The notes under the pieces were generated by a model. The model was not told where the DNA came from and did not search any database. It saw only the letters and a list, made by a program, of their open reading frames with translations. This document shows positions 27,719 to 36,200 of a stretch of 64,000 bases of DNA, piece by piece (the stretch's first letter is position 1; every line of letters begins with the position of its first letter). The DNA comes from Arthrobacter sp. zg-Y1171 (lineage in GTDB: Bacteria > Actinomycetota > Actinomycetes > Actinomycetales > Micrococcaceae). The stretch lies in assembly GCF_025244845.1 (NCBI RefSeq), contig NZ_CP104264.1, positions 2,294,001 to 2,358,000 on the forward strand, given 5' to 3'. Made by a program: the position numbers and the translations under genes.

Positions 27719-29641
27719 TCAGAACGGAGGCACCTGTTCCGGTTCCTTCTGCTCGGGGTTCGTTCGCGCGTGATCCTTCTGCATATGCTCCGTCTGCCTG
27801 TGATCGGCCTGTCCATGTTCCTGTCGCGGGTCTTTCCGCGGATCAGATGCCGTGTCCGGGGGTCCGAGTTCCAGAAACGGCTCGGTCCGATAAACCCGGC
27901 CGGTCGGCGAGGTCCACTCGATCACCCCGGGTGTTGGCTGGCAGGCCTTCCAGAAACCCAAGGTCTTGAATCGGTGGTGCCGGCGGCAGAGGTGTTCAAG
28001 GTTCCCGTGGTCTGTGGGTCCGCCCCGAGCCCAATCGATGGTGTGGTCGATGTCCGCATTTGCGGTGCTGACCCGGCAGCCGGGAAACCGGCAGGTTCCG
28101 TCCCGTGCCCGGAGCCAGCGGCGAAGCCCGGCCGGGACTTTCCTGCGCCGGCCCACCCCCAGGATCTCTCCGGTGTGCGGGTTTTGGGCCAGCCCGGTCC
28201 ATCCGACGGCGTTGCGGGCCAGTCGGCGGGCTTCTTCAGCGCTGATGGGCCCGTAGCCATGCAGCTCTGCCGGCTGGTCGTCGGCTCCGAAGAGGGTCTC
28301 TGCGTTGATCAGGACCATGATTTCCGCCCGAGGGACGATTCCATCGTCCGGTCCTGTTGGGCGATCGGGTGCGCCCTCCGGGCCGTTGCCAAAGCCGGTT
28401 CCGTCCTCGTCCCGGGTGGCTGCGCCAGTGTCATTGCTGGTGTGGCCGGTGCCGGGTCGGGTTCCGGACGCGTGTCGGGTTGCGGCCTCGTCCGGGGTGC
28501 CGGGCAAATGTCTCCGGCTGCCGCCCATCAACAGCTGCGCCAGGATATCGGCACGCAGCTGGTCGGTGGTCCGGGAATCTCCTCCCGCCTGCTCACCCCG
28601 CGCCGCGGTACTGAGAGCGGTATAGATCTGCTGCGCTTCCGCCGCACGCAGATAGGCCGACAGGCAGGACATGCCGTCTTCTTCGCGGTCCAGGGTGACC
28701 TTGCGCTGTTCGAAAGCGGTCAGGTGCCTTTTGCTGACCGTCTCCGGGAACGACTTTTCGCGCAGCCGCCGGGCCTTGGCCGAAAACTGCGCCCGCGTCT
28801 GACCCGGAGCTGCTGCCAGTAGGTCAGCTTCAAATTCCGGAAGGGCCGCGGCGGGAACGTTCCGGCACTGGTCCAGGACCACCTGGGCATGCTGGTACGA
28901 GAGCCGCCCCTCTTCCAGACCGGACAGAGTGGCGGTATGCGTGCTGCACAGCTTGCCCGCTTCGAACATCATCTGCTGGGCGGTGACCTGCGGAACATTC
29001 AGGATGGAGGCGCATTCGGCAGCCGCGAGGCTGAACGCCAGCCCGGGCTCGAGCCGCCCCGAAGCGGCATGAAGGTCTTCCCGGAACAGTTCCTCCATGC
29101 GGTTCAACAGGCGGGCCTGCAGCGCCTGCACCCAGGACATCAAATGCTCCATCCGGGACAGGGCTTCACCGACCGTCTGTTCGTCAAAGGCTTCGAGGTT
29201 CTGCAGGGCCAGTGTGCCGGTGAAACCATCCGGGTAAGCGTCGGCAAAACTATCGGCTCCGGAGGCGCCGGCATCAGTGGTCTCGCCGTCAGGATTGAGG
29301 CTGGTGGCGGAAGCTCCGGAATCGGCCGGCTCGGCAGAGGAGTGGCCGGCATGAAGAGGGCCGGCATCAGGAACGAGATTGTCAGCTGACCGGGTGCCAT
29401 GCTCGGCGTCGTTCTCCGGAGTGGCACTGGAAGTGTCTGCACTCGCGCCAACCGTCCCCTCAGGCCCGACAGGCTCGACAGGCTCGACAGGCTCGACAGG
29501 CTCGACAGCCAGTTCAGCCCGATAGACCGACAGGGTGACGGAAGGACAAGGCGGCTCTGTGTCGCCGGCCTGCTCTTCCGCCTGCTGGTTCTCACCGCTC
29601 TGCTCTTCAGTTGTCGGTTTCGTATTCCCGGGCTGATCCAT
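27719..29641 (-). CDS. DUF222 / HNH endonuclease-domain protein (13E12 repeat type)
   Basis: A 640-residue protein of a family present in many copies in actinobacteria. An acidic disordered N-terminus (1-150) contains EPV repeats. The DUF222 helical region follows (about 160-400), then a variable linker. A C-terminal HNH nuclease motif (about 525-580) has CRFPGCR, DIDHTIDWARGG and LCRRHHRFK, so the metal- and substrate-binding His and Asn residues look intact. The tail is rich in Gln, Asp, His and Glu. It starts at ATG 29641. Biological role is unknown; no integrase or partner gene adjoins it. Confidence 0.88.
   Translation of the reverse strand: MDQPGNTKPTTEEQSGENQQAEEQAGDTEPPCPSVTLSVYRAELAVEPVEPVEPVEPVGPEGTVGASADTSSATPENDAEHGTRSADNLVPDAGPLHAGHSSAEPADSGASATSLNPDGETTDAGASGADSFADAYPDGFTGTLALQNLEAFDEQTVGEALSRMEHLMSWVQALQARLLNRMEELFREDLHAASGRLEPGLAFSLAAAECASILNVPQVTAQQMMFEAGKLCSTHTATLSGLEEGRLSYQHAQVVLDQCRNVPAAALPEFEADLLAAAPGQTRAQFSAKARRLREKSFPETVSKRHLTAFEQRKVTLDREEDGMSCLSAYLRAAEAQQIYTALSTAARGEQAGGDSRTTDQLRADILAQLLMGGSRRHLPGTPDEAATRHASGTRPGTGHTSNDTGAATRDEDGTGFGNGPEGAPDRPTGPDDGIVPRAEIMVLINAETLFGADDQPAELHGYGPISAEEARRLARNAVGWTGLAQNPHTGEILGVGRRRKVPAGLRRWLRARDGTCRFPGCRVSTANADIDHTIDWARGGPTDHGNLEHLCRRHHRFKTLGFWKACQPTPGVIEWTSPTGRVYRTEPFLELGPPDTASDPRKDPRQEHGQADHRQTEHMQKDHARTNPEQKEPEQVPPF
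29462..29506. repeat. Five tandem 9-nt repeats coding for Val-Glu-Pro
   Basis: AGGCTCGAC is repeated from 29471 to 29506 in four perfect copies, with a one-mismatch copy at 29462-29470. On the minus strand they encode VEPVEPVEPVEPV near residue 46 of the HNH protein. The 9-nt period keeps the frame; length polymorphism between strains would be expected. Confidence 0.9.
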
Positions 29642-29768
29642 ACCTCAGGATTTCATCCGGCACTGACATTTTCAGGCCGAAAACAGGCCCAAAAGGGGGC
29701 TCCCGGAAACCGAAAATACGCGTCTTTTTGAAACCACTACCTACCCGCACAAACGAACCTGAACCACC

Positions 29769-29873
29769 GGTTTCAGGCGACGCAGGTTAAAGCGCTCGGA
29801 AACGGCACAGGAAACGAGTCCGGCACCCAGCCCATCCGCGGTAGCGGCAGGTTTTCCCCGCCCGCCTGAAACC
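29769..29873. repeat. 11-bp inverted repeat upstream of tRNA-Arg
   Basis: GGTTTCAGGCG (29769-29779) and its exact complement CGCCTGAAACC (29863-29873) are 83 nt apart in the 282-nt gap between the HNH gene and the tRNA. I see no reading frame between them. They could be a chance pair or a relic of an element. Confidence 0.5.
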
Positions 29874-29923
29874 TGCTAAGCTTCTTGAGTCCCACAGGAC
29901 CTGCCGGTTTACCTGCAGTCCTT

Positions 29924-29996
29924 GCCCTCGTAGCTCAGGGGATAGAGCGGTTGCCTCCGGAGCAACAGGCCGTAGGTTCGAATCCTATCGAGGGCA
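29924..29996 (+). tRNA. tRNA-Arg (anticodon CCG)
   Basis: A 73-nt cloverleaf: acceptor GCCCTCG/CGAGGGC (7 bp, discriminator A), D stem GCTC/GAGC, anticodon stem GTTGC/GCAAC with loop CTCCGGA (anticodon CCG), and T stem GTAGG/CCTAT (one G-U) with TTCGAAT. CCA is not encoded. It reads CGG codons, common at this base composition. A strong terminator follows 14 nt later. Confidence 0.97.
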
Positions 29997-30010
29997 CATT
30001 GAGACATAAG

Positions 30011-30054
30011 AGAAGAACCCCGCAGCCCCGGCTGCGGGGTTCTTCTTGTTTTAC
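30011..30054 (+). terminator. Intrinsic terminator after tRNA-Arg
   Basis: A perfect 16-bp stem (30011-30026 with 30031-30046) and a CCCG loop, followed by TGTTTT. It ends the tRNA transcript and, being symmetrical with A-rich bases on the other side, may also stop the convergent DUF6176-like gene. Confidence 0.9.
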
Positions 30055-30061
30055 GCTGCGT

Positions 30062-30517
30062 CTAGCCCCCGGCACCCCCGGCACCCTCGACGGCGGCACG
30101 CACCGCCGGCGGGCACAGGAAGAACCGCGGCTGGAGCTCCTCCCACCCCGGATGCTTGGTCTTTTTCCCGTACTCCAGGTGTGCCTGGTCCAAGGGATTG
30201 TCGGGTACTAACCCGGGGCTGGCATTTCCCATCAGCTGGAAGTGGTACATCCACCAGGACCCGTCCGCTTCCTGGTTCAGGAACGTGGCTTCCAGTGCCA
30301 TGAGTTCCCGGCCCAGCGTGGCCAGGCATTCGTCGTAGCGCTCGTGGAGCATTGTCATCCAGTCATCGAATGAAGACTCGCGGGAATCCAGCAGCCGTGC
30401 CCGGCTCAACTCCATCCGCATGCCCTCCGGCACGGACGGGGGCATGGTCCAGCCGGGGAAGTCCCGGGCGGCAGGCTCGAACGGAATAGGCGGGTGCGTG
30501 GAAGGAGTCATGCGCAT
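30062..30517 (-). CDS. Small DUF6176-like protein of unknown function
   Basis: A 151-residue soluble protein. The central part (MELSRARLLDSRESSFDDWM, then LATLGRELMALEATFLNQ and WWMYHFQLMG) resembles small one-domain proteins of the DUF6176 type, with a predicted dimeric ferredoxin-like alpha/beta fold; this is recognition from memory, not a search. There is no signal peptide or membrane segment. ATG 30517 is preferred because the longer reading frame above it overlaps the tetR promoter. It is divergent from tetR, so both may share the operator region. Confidence 0.6.
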   Translation of the reverse strand: MRMTPSTHPPIPFEPAARDFPGWTMPPSVPEGMRMELSRARLLDSRESSFDDWMTMLHERYDECLATLGRELMALEATFLNQEADGSWWMYHFQLMGNASPGLVPDNPLDQAHLEYGKKTKHPGWEELQPRFFLCPPAVRAAVEGAGGAGG

Positions 30518-30578
30518 GACTTTAGGGGAATCGCCAACGCGGCATGGACCGCCCGCCGGAATTCTTTCGGCCAAACCC

Positions 30579-30633
30579 TTGCGCAGCCCGCCCCCTTCGG
30601 GGTTATGGTGTTCGCACATACCAACCGGTCGGT
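30579..30633 (+). promoter_or_regulatory. Candidate tetR promoter with operator palindrome
   Basis: ACCAACCGGTCGGT (30620-30633) is a 14-bp palindrome with one mismatch, matching the ACCGACCGGTCGGT-type operators of several acyl-CoA-linked TetR repressors. It lies about 46 nt before the tetR start and just after a possible TTGCGC (30579-30584) / TATGGT (30604-30609) promoter with a rather long 19-nt spacer. Similar sites occur at 31379 and 37556. Confidence 0.6.
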
Positions 30634-30678
30634 TCCTACCGCCGGTCCGCTTCACGAGAAACCCGGACACCACCCCGC

Positions 30679-31257
30679 ATGAAAACCCTGAACATCAAGG
30701 AAGAGCTCGCACGGACCTCCGTGGAGCTTTTCGCGCGGCACGGCTACGCAAAGACGAGCGTGCAGCAGATCGTTGACGCGGCCGGGGTGACGAAAGGCGC
30801 TCTCTATCACTACTTCAATTCCAAGGACGACCTGCTCTTTGACATCTACGACCGCATCCTGACGCTCCAGCGCGAGCACCTGACCGAGATCATCGGGCGG
30901 GGCCTGCCGGCGGCTGAAACCATGAGACTGGTCTGCGAGGACGTGATCATGACGTCCATCGACTGGATCCGTGAAGGATCCGTGTTCTTCCGCTCCCAGC
31001 ACATGCTCAGCGAGGACCGCCAGGAGGAAGTGAAGCGGAGGCGACGCGAATACAACGAGGCGTTCACCGCCATCCTGGTCCGCGGCCAGTCCGACGGCGT
31101 CTTCCGCACCGATATTCCGATACCTGTGCTGGCTGCCAACTTCTTCTCCGACCCGCACTACCTCTCGTACTGGTACTCCCCCGGCGGGTCCATCAGCCGC
31201 GAGCAGGCAGCCGCGCAACTGACCGATCTTTACCTGGCCGGACTGCAGGCAAAGTAA
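30679..31257 (+). CDS. TetR/AcrR-family transcriptional regulator
   Basis: A 192-residue one-component repressor. The N-terminal helix-turn-helix (about residues 8-55) reads ARHGYAKTSVQQIVDAAGV then TKGALYHYFNSKDDLL, the canonical TetR_N pattern. The helical C-terminal ligand domain resembles FadR/KstR2-like regulators in length and has a VFFRSQHMLSEDRQEEVKRRR stretch. ATG 30679 is chosen because the longer frame upstream runs through the operator. It probably controls the ABC importer downstream (106-nt gap) and the SDR/MaoC pair (shared operator motif). The ligand is unknown, perhaps an acyl-CoA. Confidence 0.9.
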   Translation: MKTLNIKEELARTSVELFARHGYAKTSVQQIVDAAGVTKGALYHYFNSKDDLLFDIYDRILTLQREHLTEIIGRGLPAAETMRLVCEDVIMTSIDWIREGSVFFRSQHMLSEDRQEEVKRRRREYNEAFTAILVRGQSDGVFRTDIPIPVLAANFFSDPHYLSYWYSPGGSISREQAAAQLTDLYLAGLQAK

Positions 31258-31363
31258 CCGATTTACCGCACCACCGCACCGCATCAATACCGCGCCACCG
31301 CACCTCCCGCACCACCTTCAAGACAGCACCATGCAAGGTAAGAGCAGAGACGATGGAGTACTC

Positions 31364-32149
31364 ATGCAGGAGCAACATACCGACCGGTCGGAACCGCCGC
31401 GTCTCCGCTTGGACGGGATCACCGTCCGGTTCGGCGGACTCACCGCGCTGGATTCGGTGTCCCTGGACATCCCCGCCGGCAGGATCGTGGGGGTTATGGG
31501 CCCCAACGGAGCCGGAAAGACCACCCTGTTCAACGTGATCTGCGGGGTGTTCCCACCCACGGCAGGCAGCCTGGAGCTGGATGGACAGGGGTTTGTCCCT
31601 CGTCCGCACCGCCTGACCCGCTCCGGAGTAGCACGCACCCTGCAGGGGCTCGGCCTGTTCCCCGGGCTGACCGTGCTGCAGAACGTCACGACGGGCTTGG
31701 CAGCCGGCTCACGCGGAGGACTCGACCTCCTGGCCCTGCCAGGCTCCGTCCGGCGCGAAGCCCGGCTCGCAGAGCGGTCGATGCAAGCACTGGAAGCCCT
31801 CGGCATCGCCGGGTGCGCGGCTTCCCTGCCCGACACCCTCCCCTACGGAATCCGCAAGAAGGTGGCCCTGGCCCGGGCACTGGTCAGCGAACCGAGGTTG
31901 CTGCTGCTGGATGAACCTGCCGGCGGACTCAGCCATGACGACATTGAGGAACTGGCTTCCATCATCCGCACCGTGCCCGGCGACGGGTGTTCGGTGGTGC
32001 TCGTGGAACACCACGTGGACCTGGTCATGGAGGTCTGCGACCGCATCGCCGTGCTGGACTTCGGCCGTCTGATCGCCGAAGGCACACCGGCCGAAATCGG
32101 CGCCGATCCCGCCGTCGCAGATGCCTACCTGGGAGTTGAGGTGGCATGA
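31364..32149 (+). CDS. Branched-chain-amino-acid-type ABC transporter ATPase (LivG-like)
   Basis: Cytosolic ATPase of a HAAT-family importer, 261 residues. Walker A is GPNGAGKTTLF, the ABC signature is the degenerate LPYGIRKKVALARAL, Walker B is LLLLDEPAGGLS and the switch His lies in VLVEHHVDLVM. I choose ATG 31364, with GGAG five nt upstream; an in-frame ATG at 31331 lacks a site. An operator-like palindrome (31379-31392) falls inside codons 6-10. First gene of a five-gene operon with 4-nt or smaller overlaps throughout. Confidence 0.9.
   Translation: MQEQHTDRSEPPRLRLDGITVRFGGLTALDSVSLDIPAGRIVGVMGPNGAGKTTLFNVICGVFPPTAGSLELDGQGFVPRPHRLTRSGVARTLQGLGLFPGLTVLQNVTTGLAAGSRGGLDLLALPGSVRREARLAERSMQALEALGIAGCAASLPDTLPYGIRKKVALARALVSEPRLLLLDEPAGGLSHDDIEELASIIRTVPGDGCSVVLVEHHVDLVMEVCDRIAVLDFGRLIAEGTPAEIGADPAVADAYLGVEVA
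31379..31392. promoter_or_regulatory. TetR operator-like palindrome at the livG-like start
   Basis: ACCGACCGGTCGGA contains a perfect 12-bp palindrome CCGACCGGTCGG. It shares the preceding CATACC with the tetR site at 30617-30622. It sits just downstream of the chosen start codon, where bound repressor would act as a roadblock, unless translation really begins later (for example the TTG at 31409). Confidence 0.6.
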
Positions 32150-32865
32150 CCGGCGCGCTGGTATTGGAAGGCGTCAGCGCAGGCTACGGCGCCGTCCGTG
32201 TACTGCACGGGATCGATCTTTCCGTTCCGGAAGGCTCCATCACCACCGTCGTCGGAGCCAACGGCGCCGGAAAGACCACCCTCCTGCGGACCATCACCGG
32301 CCAGCTGCGGCCCTCGGCCGGCAGTATCCGCATCAAGGACGGCAAGGACCTGACCCGGGTGCCGGTCGAGGACATGGTGCGCCACGGCGTCGCACTGGTT
32401 CCCGAAGGCCGCGGCGTCATCACCGAACTGACGGTGGATGAAAACCTGCGCCTGGGCGGGCTGTGGCGGAAGGACCGTAAGGCAGCGGATGAGGTGCTCA
32501 CCGCGATGTACGAACTGTTCGAGCCCCTTGCACGGCGCCGGAAGGCTGCCGGACACCAGCTCTCCGGCGGCGAGCGCCAGATGCTTGCGCTGGGGCGGGC
32601 CCTGATGGCCGCACCGTCGCTCCTCCTGCTGGACGAGCCGTCCCTGGGGCTGGCCCCCAAGGTGACCGCACAGATCCTGGGCATGCTGCGCCGCCTCCGC
32701 GACGACACCGGCCTGACCGTACTGCTGATCGAGCAGAACGTCCGGAGCGCGCTCGCGGTCGCGGACCACGGCGTCGTACTCAACCTGGGCCGGATTGTCG
32801 CCTCGCGGCCGGCGGCCGAGCTGGCCGAAGACACCGACCTCCGCCACACCTACCTGGGGTTCTAA
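32146..32865 (+). CDS. Branched-chain-amino-acid-type ABC transporter ATPase (LivF-like)
   Basis: Second ATPase of the importer, 239 residues. Walker A is GANGAGKTTLLRTI, the signature is the canonical LSGGERQMLALGRAL, Walker B is LLLLDEPSLGLAP, and VLLIEQNV holds the switch region. It would pair with the LivG-like subunit beneath the LivH/LivM-like permeases. It overlaps livG by ATGA, and its last base is the first base of the livH-like ATG. Confidence 0.92.
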   Translation: MTGALVLEGVSAGYGAVRVLHGIDLSVPEGSITTVVGANGAGKTTLLRTITGQLRPSAGSIRIKDGKDLTRVPVEDMVRHGVALVPEGRGVITELTVDENLRLGGLWRKDRKAADEVLTAMYELFEPLARRRKAAGHQLSGGERQMLALGRALMAAPSLLLLDEPSLGLAPKVTAQILGMLRRLRDDTGLTVLLIEQNVRSALAVADHGVVLNLGRIVASRPAAELAEDTDLRHTYLGF

Positions 32866-33743
32866 TGGACAGATTTCTCTTCCTCACCTTTGACGGCCTC
32901 GCCCGCGGCGCAGTACTCGCTGCCTTCGCGCTCTCCCTGGTGCTGATCTGGCGTGCTGCGCGGATCGTGAACTTTGCGCAGGGCGCCATGGCGGTGGCGG
33001 CAACCTACATCGCCTTCACGGTCACCGCCCTCACCGGGAGCTACTGGGCGGGACTTGCCGCAGCGCTCCTGGCGGGTTTCCTGATCGGAGCCCTGGTGGA
33101 ACGCGGCGTTATGCGCTTCGTGGGCAACGGTTCCGCCTTGAACCCGGTCATTGCCGGGCTGGGCCTGCTGATGCTGATCCAGGCCATCCTGGGCATGGTG
33201 TTCGGGAACAGCTACCGGACCATGGTGACGCCGTTCAGCTCAAACCCGGTGGAGATCTTCGGCATCACCGTCTTCTCCTCCTATGACCTCTTCGTGTTTG
33301 CCTGCATAGCCCTTTTGGTCGGCGGCCTGGTCCTGCTGTTCACGAAGACGCCCCTGGGACTGCGGCTGCGGGCCTCCGCCTTCGCCCCCGATCTTGCCCG
33401 GCTCCTCGGCGTGCGGACCTCGCGGATGCTCACCCTTGGCTGGGCCATGTCCTCCGCCTTGGGCGCACTCGCCGCCCTGCTGGTCATCCCCACCGAACTG
33501 GGGCTCAATCCGCATGCCGCGGACACGGTCTTCGTCTATGCGTTCACCGTTGCCGTCATCGGCGGACTGGATTCCCCCGCCGGTGCCGTCCTGGGCGGAT
33601 TGGCCGTGGGCGTGCTGCTGAGCTGGGTCAGCGGCTACGGGGGCGCCACCCTGGCTCCCATCGCCATCCTGGTCCTGCTGCTGGCCGTGCTGCTGGTCCG
33701 CCCCGGCGGAATCTTCTCAATGACCAAGGAGCGCACGGTATGA
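32865..33743 (+). CDS. Branched-chain-amino-acid-type ABC permease (LivH-like)
   Basis: Integral membrane permease, 292 residues, about eight helices. It begins with FLTFDGLARGAVLAAFAL and has the family segments RIVNFAQGAMAVAATYIAF and FAVAVIGGLDSPAGAVLGGL-like residues near the C-terminus (AVIGGLDSPAGAVLGG). It forms the translocation path with the LivM-like subunit. The substrate cannot be inferred: this family also moves short-chain acids, amides, urea and aromatic or steroid-derived acids. Confidence 0.9.
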   Translation: MDRFLFLTFDGLARGAVLAAFALSLVLIWRAARIVNFAQGAMAVAATYIAFTVTALTGSYWAGLAAALLAGFLIGALVERGVMRFVGNGSALNPVIAGLGLLMLIQAILGMVFGNSYRTMVTPFSSNPVEIFGITVFSSYDLFVFACIALLVGGLVLLFTKTPLGLRLRASAFAPDLARLLGVRTSRMLTLGWAMSSALGALAALLVIPTELGLNPHAADTVFVYAFTVAVIGGLDSPAGAVLGGLAVGVLLSWVSGYGGATLAPIAILVLLLAVLLVRPGGIFSMTKERTV

Positions 33744-34873
33744 GCGTCAGCAAGCGGTACGGCTTTGCCGGGGCAGCGATGGTCCTGCTGATTGGCCTCA
33801 CGTTCGTCATTCCGTCGTTCTCCTCGTATCAGCTCGCCACTGCCTGCGCCTATCTGTGCGGCATCGCCGGGCTCACCCTGCTGACGGGCGCCGGCGGCCA
33901 GCTGTCCCTTGGGCAGGCGGCCCTCATGGCCGCCGGAGCGTACAGCTACGCGTTGACCGCCAACACGATGGCCGACGCCGGCACGGAGGGCCCGCTGCTG
34001 CTCCTGGTGCCGCTGGTTGCAGCTGTCTTCGGTGCAGCCGTCCTCGGCCTGGTGATCGGACTCGCTGCCGGGCGGCTTCACGGCCCCTATCTGGCCGGCT
34101 TCACCATGGCGCTGGTGGTGGCCCTTCCCGCGGTCACCAGCACCTTTTCCTCAGTGCTCGGCGGCGACCAGGGGTTGTGGATCTCTGTGGAGAAACGCCC
34201 GTCCTCGCTGCGCGGCTTGGTGTCCAACGAAGCGTGGCAGGCGTGGCTCGCCGTCGTCTGTTCCGTCCTGGTCCTGACCCTGCTGGCGAACCTGCTGCAC
34301 GGACGCTTCGGCCGGCACCTGAGGGCCGTGCGGGATAACCCGGTGGCGGCGGCGCTCGCCGGCATCAACCCCGCCCGCACCAAAGTCACCGCCTTCGTCA
34401 TCAGCTCGGCCGCGGCCGGCATGGGCGGCGGCCTGCTGGCGTACACCACGCAGAGTGCCAGTCCAGGGGCCTATTCACTGGTGTTCTCCCTCTTCCTGCT
34501 CATGGCCGCCGTGGTCGGCGGCATTGGTTCCCTGACCGGAGCAGTCTGGGGCGCCGTGCTCCTGGTTGCCCTGCCGCATCTGATCAGTACGGCCACTTCC
34601 CGGCTCGAACTGTCCACGGACCTGGCCCAGCGGCTGGACGGCAACCTTGCGGTGGCCATCTTCGGACTGGTCCTGGTCCTCGTGGTGCTGCTGGCCCCGC
34701 AGGGCATCCAGGGCCTGCTGGTCCGGGCCGGCCGCCGGCTGGGTCAGGCCCGTTCCGCTTCCGTTCCGCCGCAGTCCCCCAAAACCGCACCATCACCAGC
34801 ATCCAGTACACCAACCCGGTTATCCGCCCGGCACGAGCCCGAGCAGCTACCGGCAACCCCGAAAGGTCAATGA
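33740..34873 (+). CDS. Branched-chain-amino-acid-type ABC permease (LivM-like)
   Basis: Second permease, 377 residues, with eight or more helices. Family segments are GAGGQLSLGQAALMAAGAYS near the N-terminus, an EAA-like RHLRAVRDNPVAAALAGINP loop and VVGGIGSLTGAVWGA. The last about 45 residues, after the final helix, are a Ser/Pro/Gln-rich hydrophilic tail not usual for LivM. It overlaps both neighbours by ATGA. Confidence 0.9.
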   Translation: MSVSKRYGFAGAAMVLLIGLTFVIPSFSSYQLATACAYLCGIAGLTLLTGAGGQLSLGQAALMAAGAYSYALTANTMADAGTEGPLLLLVPLVAAVFGAAVLGLVIGLAAGRLHGPYLAGFTMALVVALPAVTSTFSSVLGGDQGLWISVEKRPSSLRGLVSNEAWQAWLAVVCSVLVLTLLANLLHGRFGRHLRAVRDNPVAAALAGINPARTKVTAFVISSAAAGMGGGLLAYTTQSASPGAYSLVFSLFLLMAAVVGGIGSLTGAVWGAVLLVALPHLISTATSRLELSTDLAQRLDGNLAVAIFGLVLVLVVLLAPQGIQGLLVRAGRRLGQARSASVPPQSPKTAPSPASSTPTRLSARHEPEQLPATPKGQ

Positions 34874-36150
34874 TGATCCGTTCCAAGCTCCGACTGGGTA
34901 CCGCCGTCCTTGCAGCCGCTGCCCTCGGCCTGGCCTCATGTGCTTCACCGGACGAAGGAGGCGAGCCAGCTGCCGAAGACGTTCCCGGAATCACCGACAC
35001 CACCGTCACCGTCGGTACGCACCAGCCGCTCACCGGACCGGCAGCGGCCGGCTACTCCACGATTTCACCGGCCACGAAGGCGTACTTCGATTACGTGAAC
35101 GACAACGGCGGAGTCAACGGCCGCACCATTGAGTACATCGTGAAGGATGACGGCTACAACCCGGCCAACACCCAGACCGCGGTACGCGAGATGGTGCTCC
35201 AGGACGAGGTCTTCGCCCTGGTGGGCGGTCTCGGCACGCCGCCGCACAGCGCCGTCCTGGACTTCGTGAACGATAACGAAGTGCCGGATCTCTTCGTGGC
35301 TTCCGGCAGCCCCACCTGGAACCAGCCCGACGACTACCCGTACACCTACGGCTTCATGGTGGACTACCCCACCGAATCACGGATCCTGGCCACTTACGCG
35401 CAGGAGGAGTTCCCGGACAAGACCTACTGCTTCTTCGGCCAGGATGATGACTTCGGCGAGGAATTCCAGGCGGGGCTTGAAGCGGTGCTCGGAGAGGACG
35501 GACTGGCCGACACCCAGGTCTATTCCACGGCCAATACCGATATCGCGGCGCAGATCAGTGCGATGAAGGAAGCCGGCTGCGAGGTGAACTTCCTGGCCAC
35601 CATCAACGGCTTCAGCGCCCAGGCCGTGGGGACGGCCGCGAAACTCGGCTACTTCCCGCAATGGATGGCGTCCTCGGCGGGCGGCGATTTGAACACCCTG
35701 TCCGGATACCTCGGCGAGAACACGAACAAGCTGCTGCAGGGCTTCGTCAGTGCCAACTACCTTCCTTCCTACTCGGACACCGAGGACGAATGGACGGCAA
35801 AGTTCTCCGAGATCAACGAGGAATACAACGCCGGGGCTCCGTTTGACGGCAACACCATTTTCGGAATGTCCATCGGCTACCTCTTCGTTGAGGCGCTCAA
35901 GGAAGCCGGGGAGAACCCGACCCGGGAATCCCTGCTCGAAGCACTCGAATCCGGCAACGTCACCGGCAACGGCCACGCGCCGCTGGGCTTCGGCGAAGAC
36001 AGCCACCAGGGATACACCGGAGCAATGCTGACCCGGGTGGACAACGGCGTGCAGTCCTACTTCGGCACCCCGTTCGTGGTAACAGGTGACGAGGTGGAGG
36101 AGTACACCGAAGAACGGCCTGCCATGCCGGCAGACGGCCTGCCCGAGTAG
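34870..36150 (+). CDS. ABC transporter substrate-binding lipoprotein (LivK/Peripla_BP_6 type)
   Basis: Extracytoplasmic receptor of the importer, 426 residues. The signal peptide ends in the lipobox GLASC. Two Rossmann-like lobes follow, with VGTHQPLTGPAAAGYSTI and YVNDNGGVNGRTIEYIVKDD in the first, as in Leu/Ile/Val-binding proteins. The acidic mature N-terminus (SPDEGGEPAAEDVPG) is a surface tether. It is last in the operon and is followed by a 23-bp hairpin terminator. Confidence 0.92.
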   Translation: MMIRSKLRLGTAVLAAAALGLASCASPDEGGEPAAEDVPGITDTTVTVGTHQPLTGPAAAGYSTISPATKAYFDYVNDNGGVNGRTIEYIVKDDGYNPANTQTAVREMVLQDEVFALVGGLGTPPHSAVLDFVNDNEVPDLFVASGSPTWNQPDDYPYTYGFMVDYPTESRILATYAQEEFPDKTYCFFGQDDDFGEEFQAGLEAVLGEDGLADTQVYSTANTDIAAQISAMKEAGCEVNFLATINGFSAQAVGTAAKLGYFPQWMASSAGGDLNTLSGYLGENTNKLLQGFVSANYLPSYSDTEDEWTAKFSEINEEYNAGAPFDGNTIFGMSIGYLFVEALKEAGENPTRESLLEALESGNVTGNGHAPLGFGEDSHQGYTGAMLTRVDNGVQSYFGTPFVVTGDEVEEYTEERPAMPADGLPE

Positions 36151-36200
36151 GGGCAGCGCCGGCCAACCGGCACGCAAGGCAGCCCATCAAACCAGCAGCC

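Noticed and set aside
29462..29506. 9-nt repeats considered as a CRISPR or origin-type iteron array
   Set aside because: They are directly adjacent, too short, and encode Val-Glu-Pro within the HNH gene.
27719..29996. tRNA-Arg plus HNH gene as the border of a genomic island
   Set aside because: No integrase, no duplicated tRNA 3' end, and the genes on either side are ordinary chromosomal genes.
31364..36150. Calling the importer a leucine/isoleucine/valine transporter
   Set aside because: The family transports many carboxylates and amides, and the co-regulated MaoC and SDR genes argue against a simple amino-acid role, so I gave no liv gene symbols.
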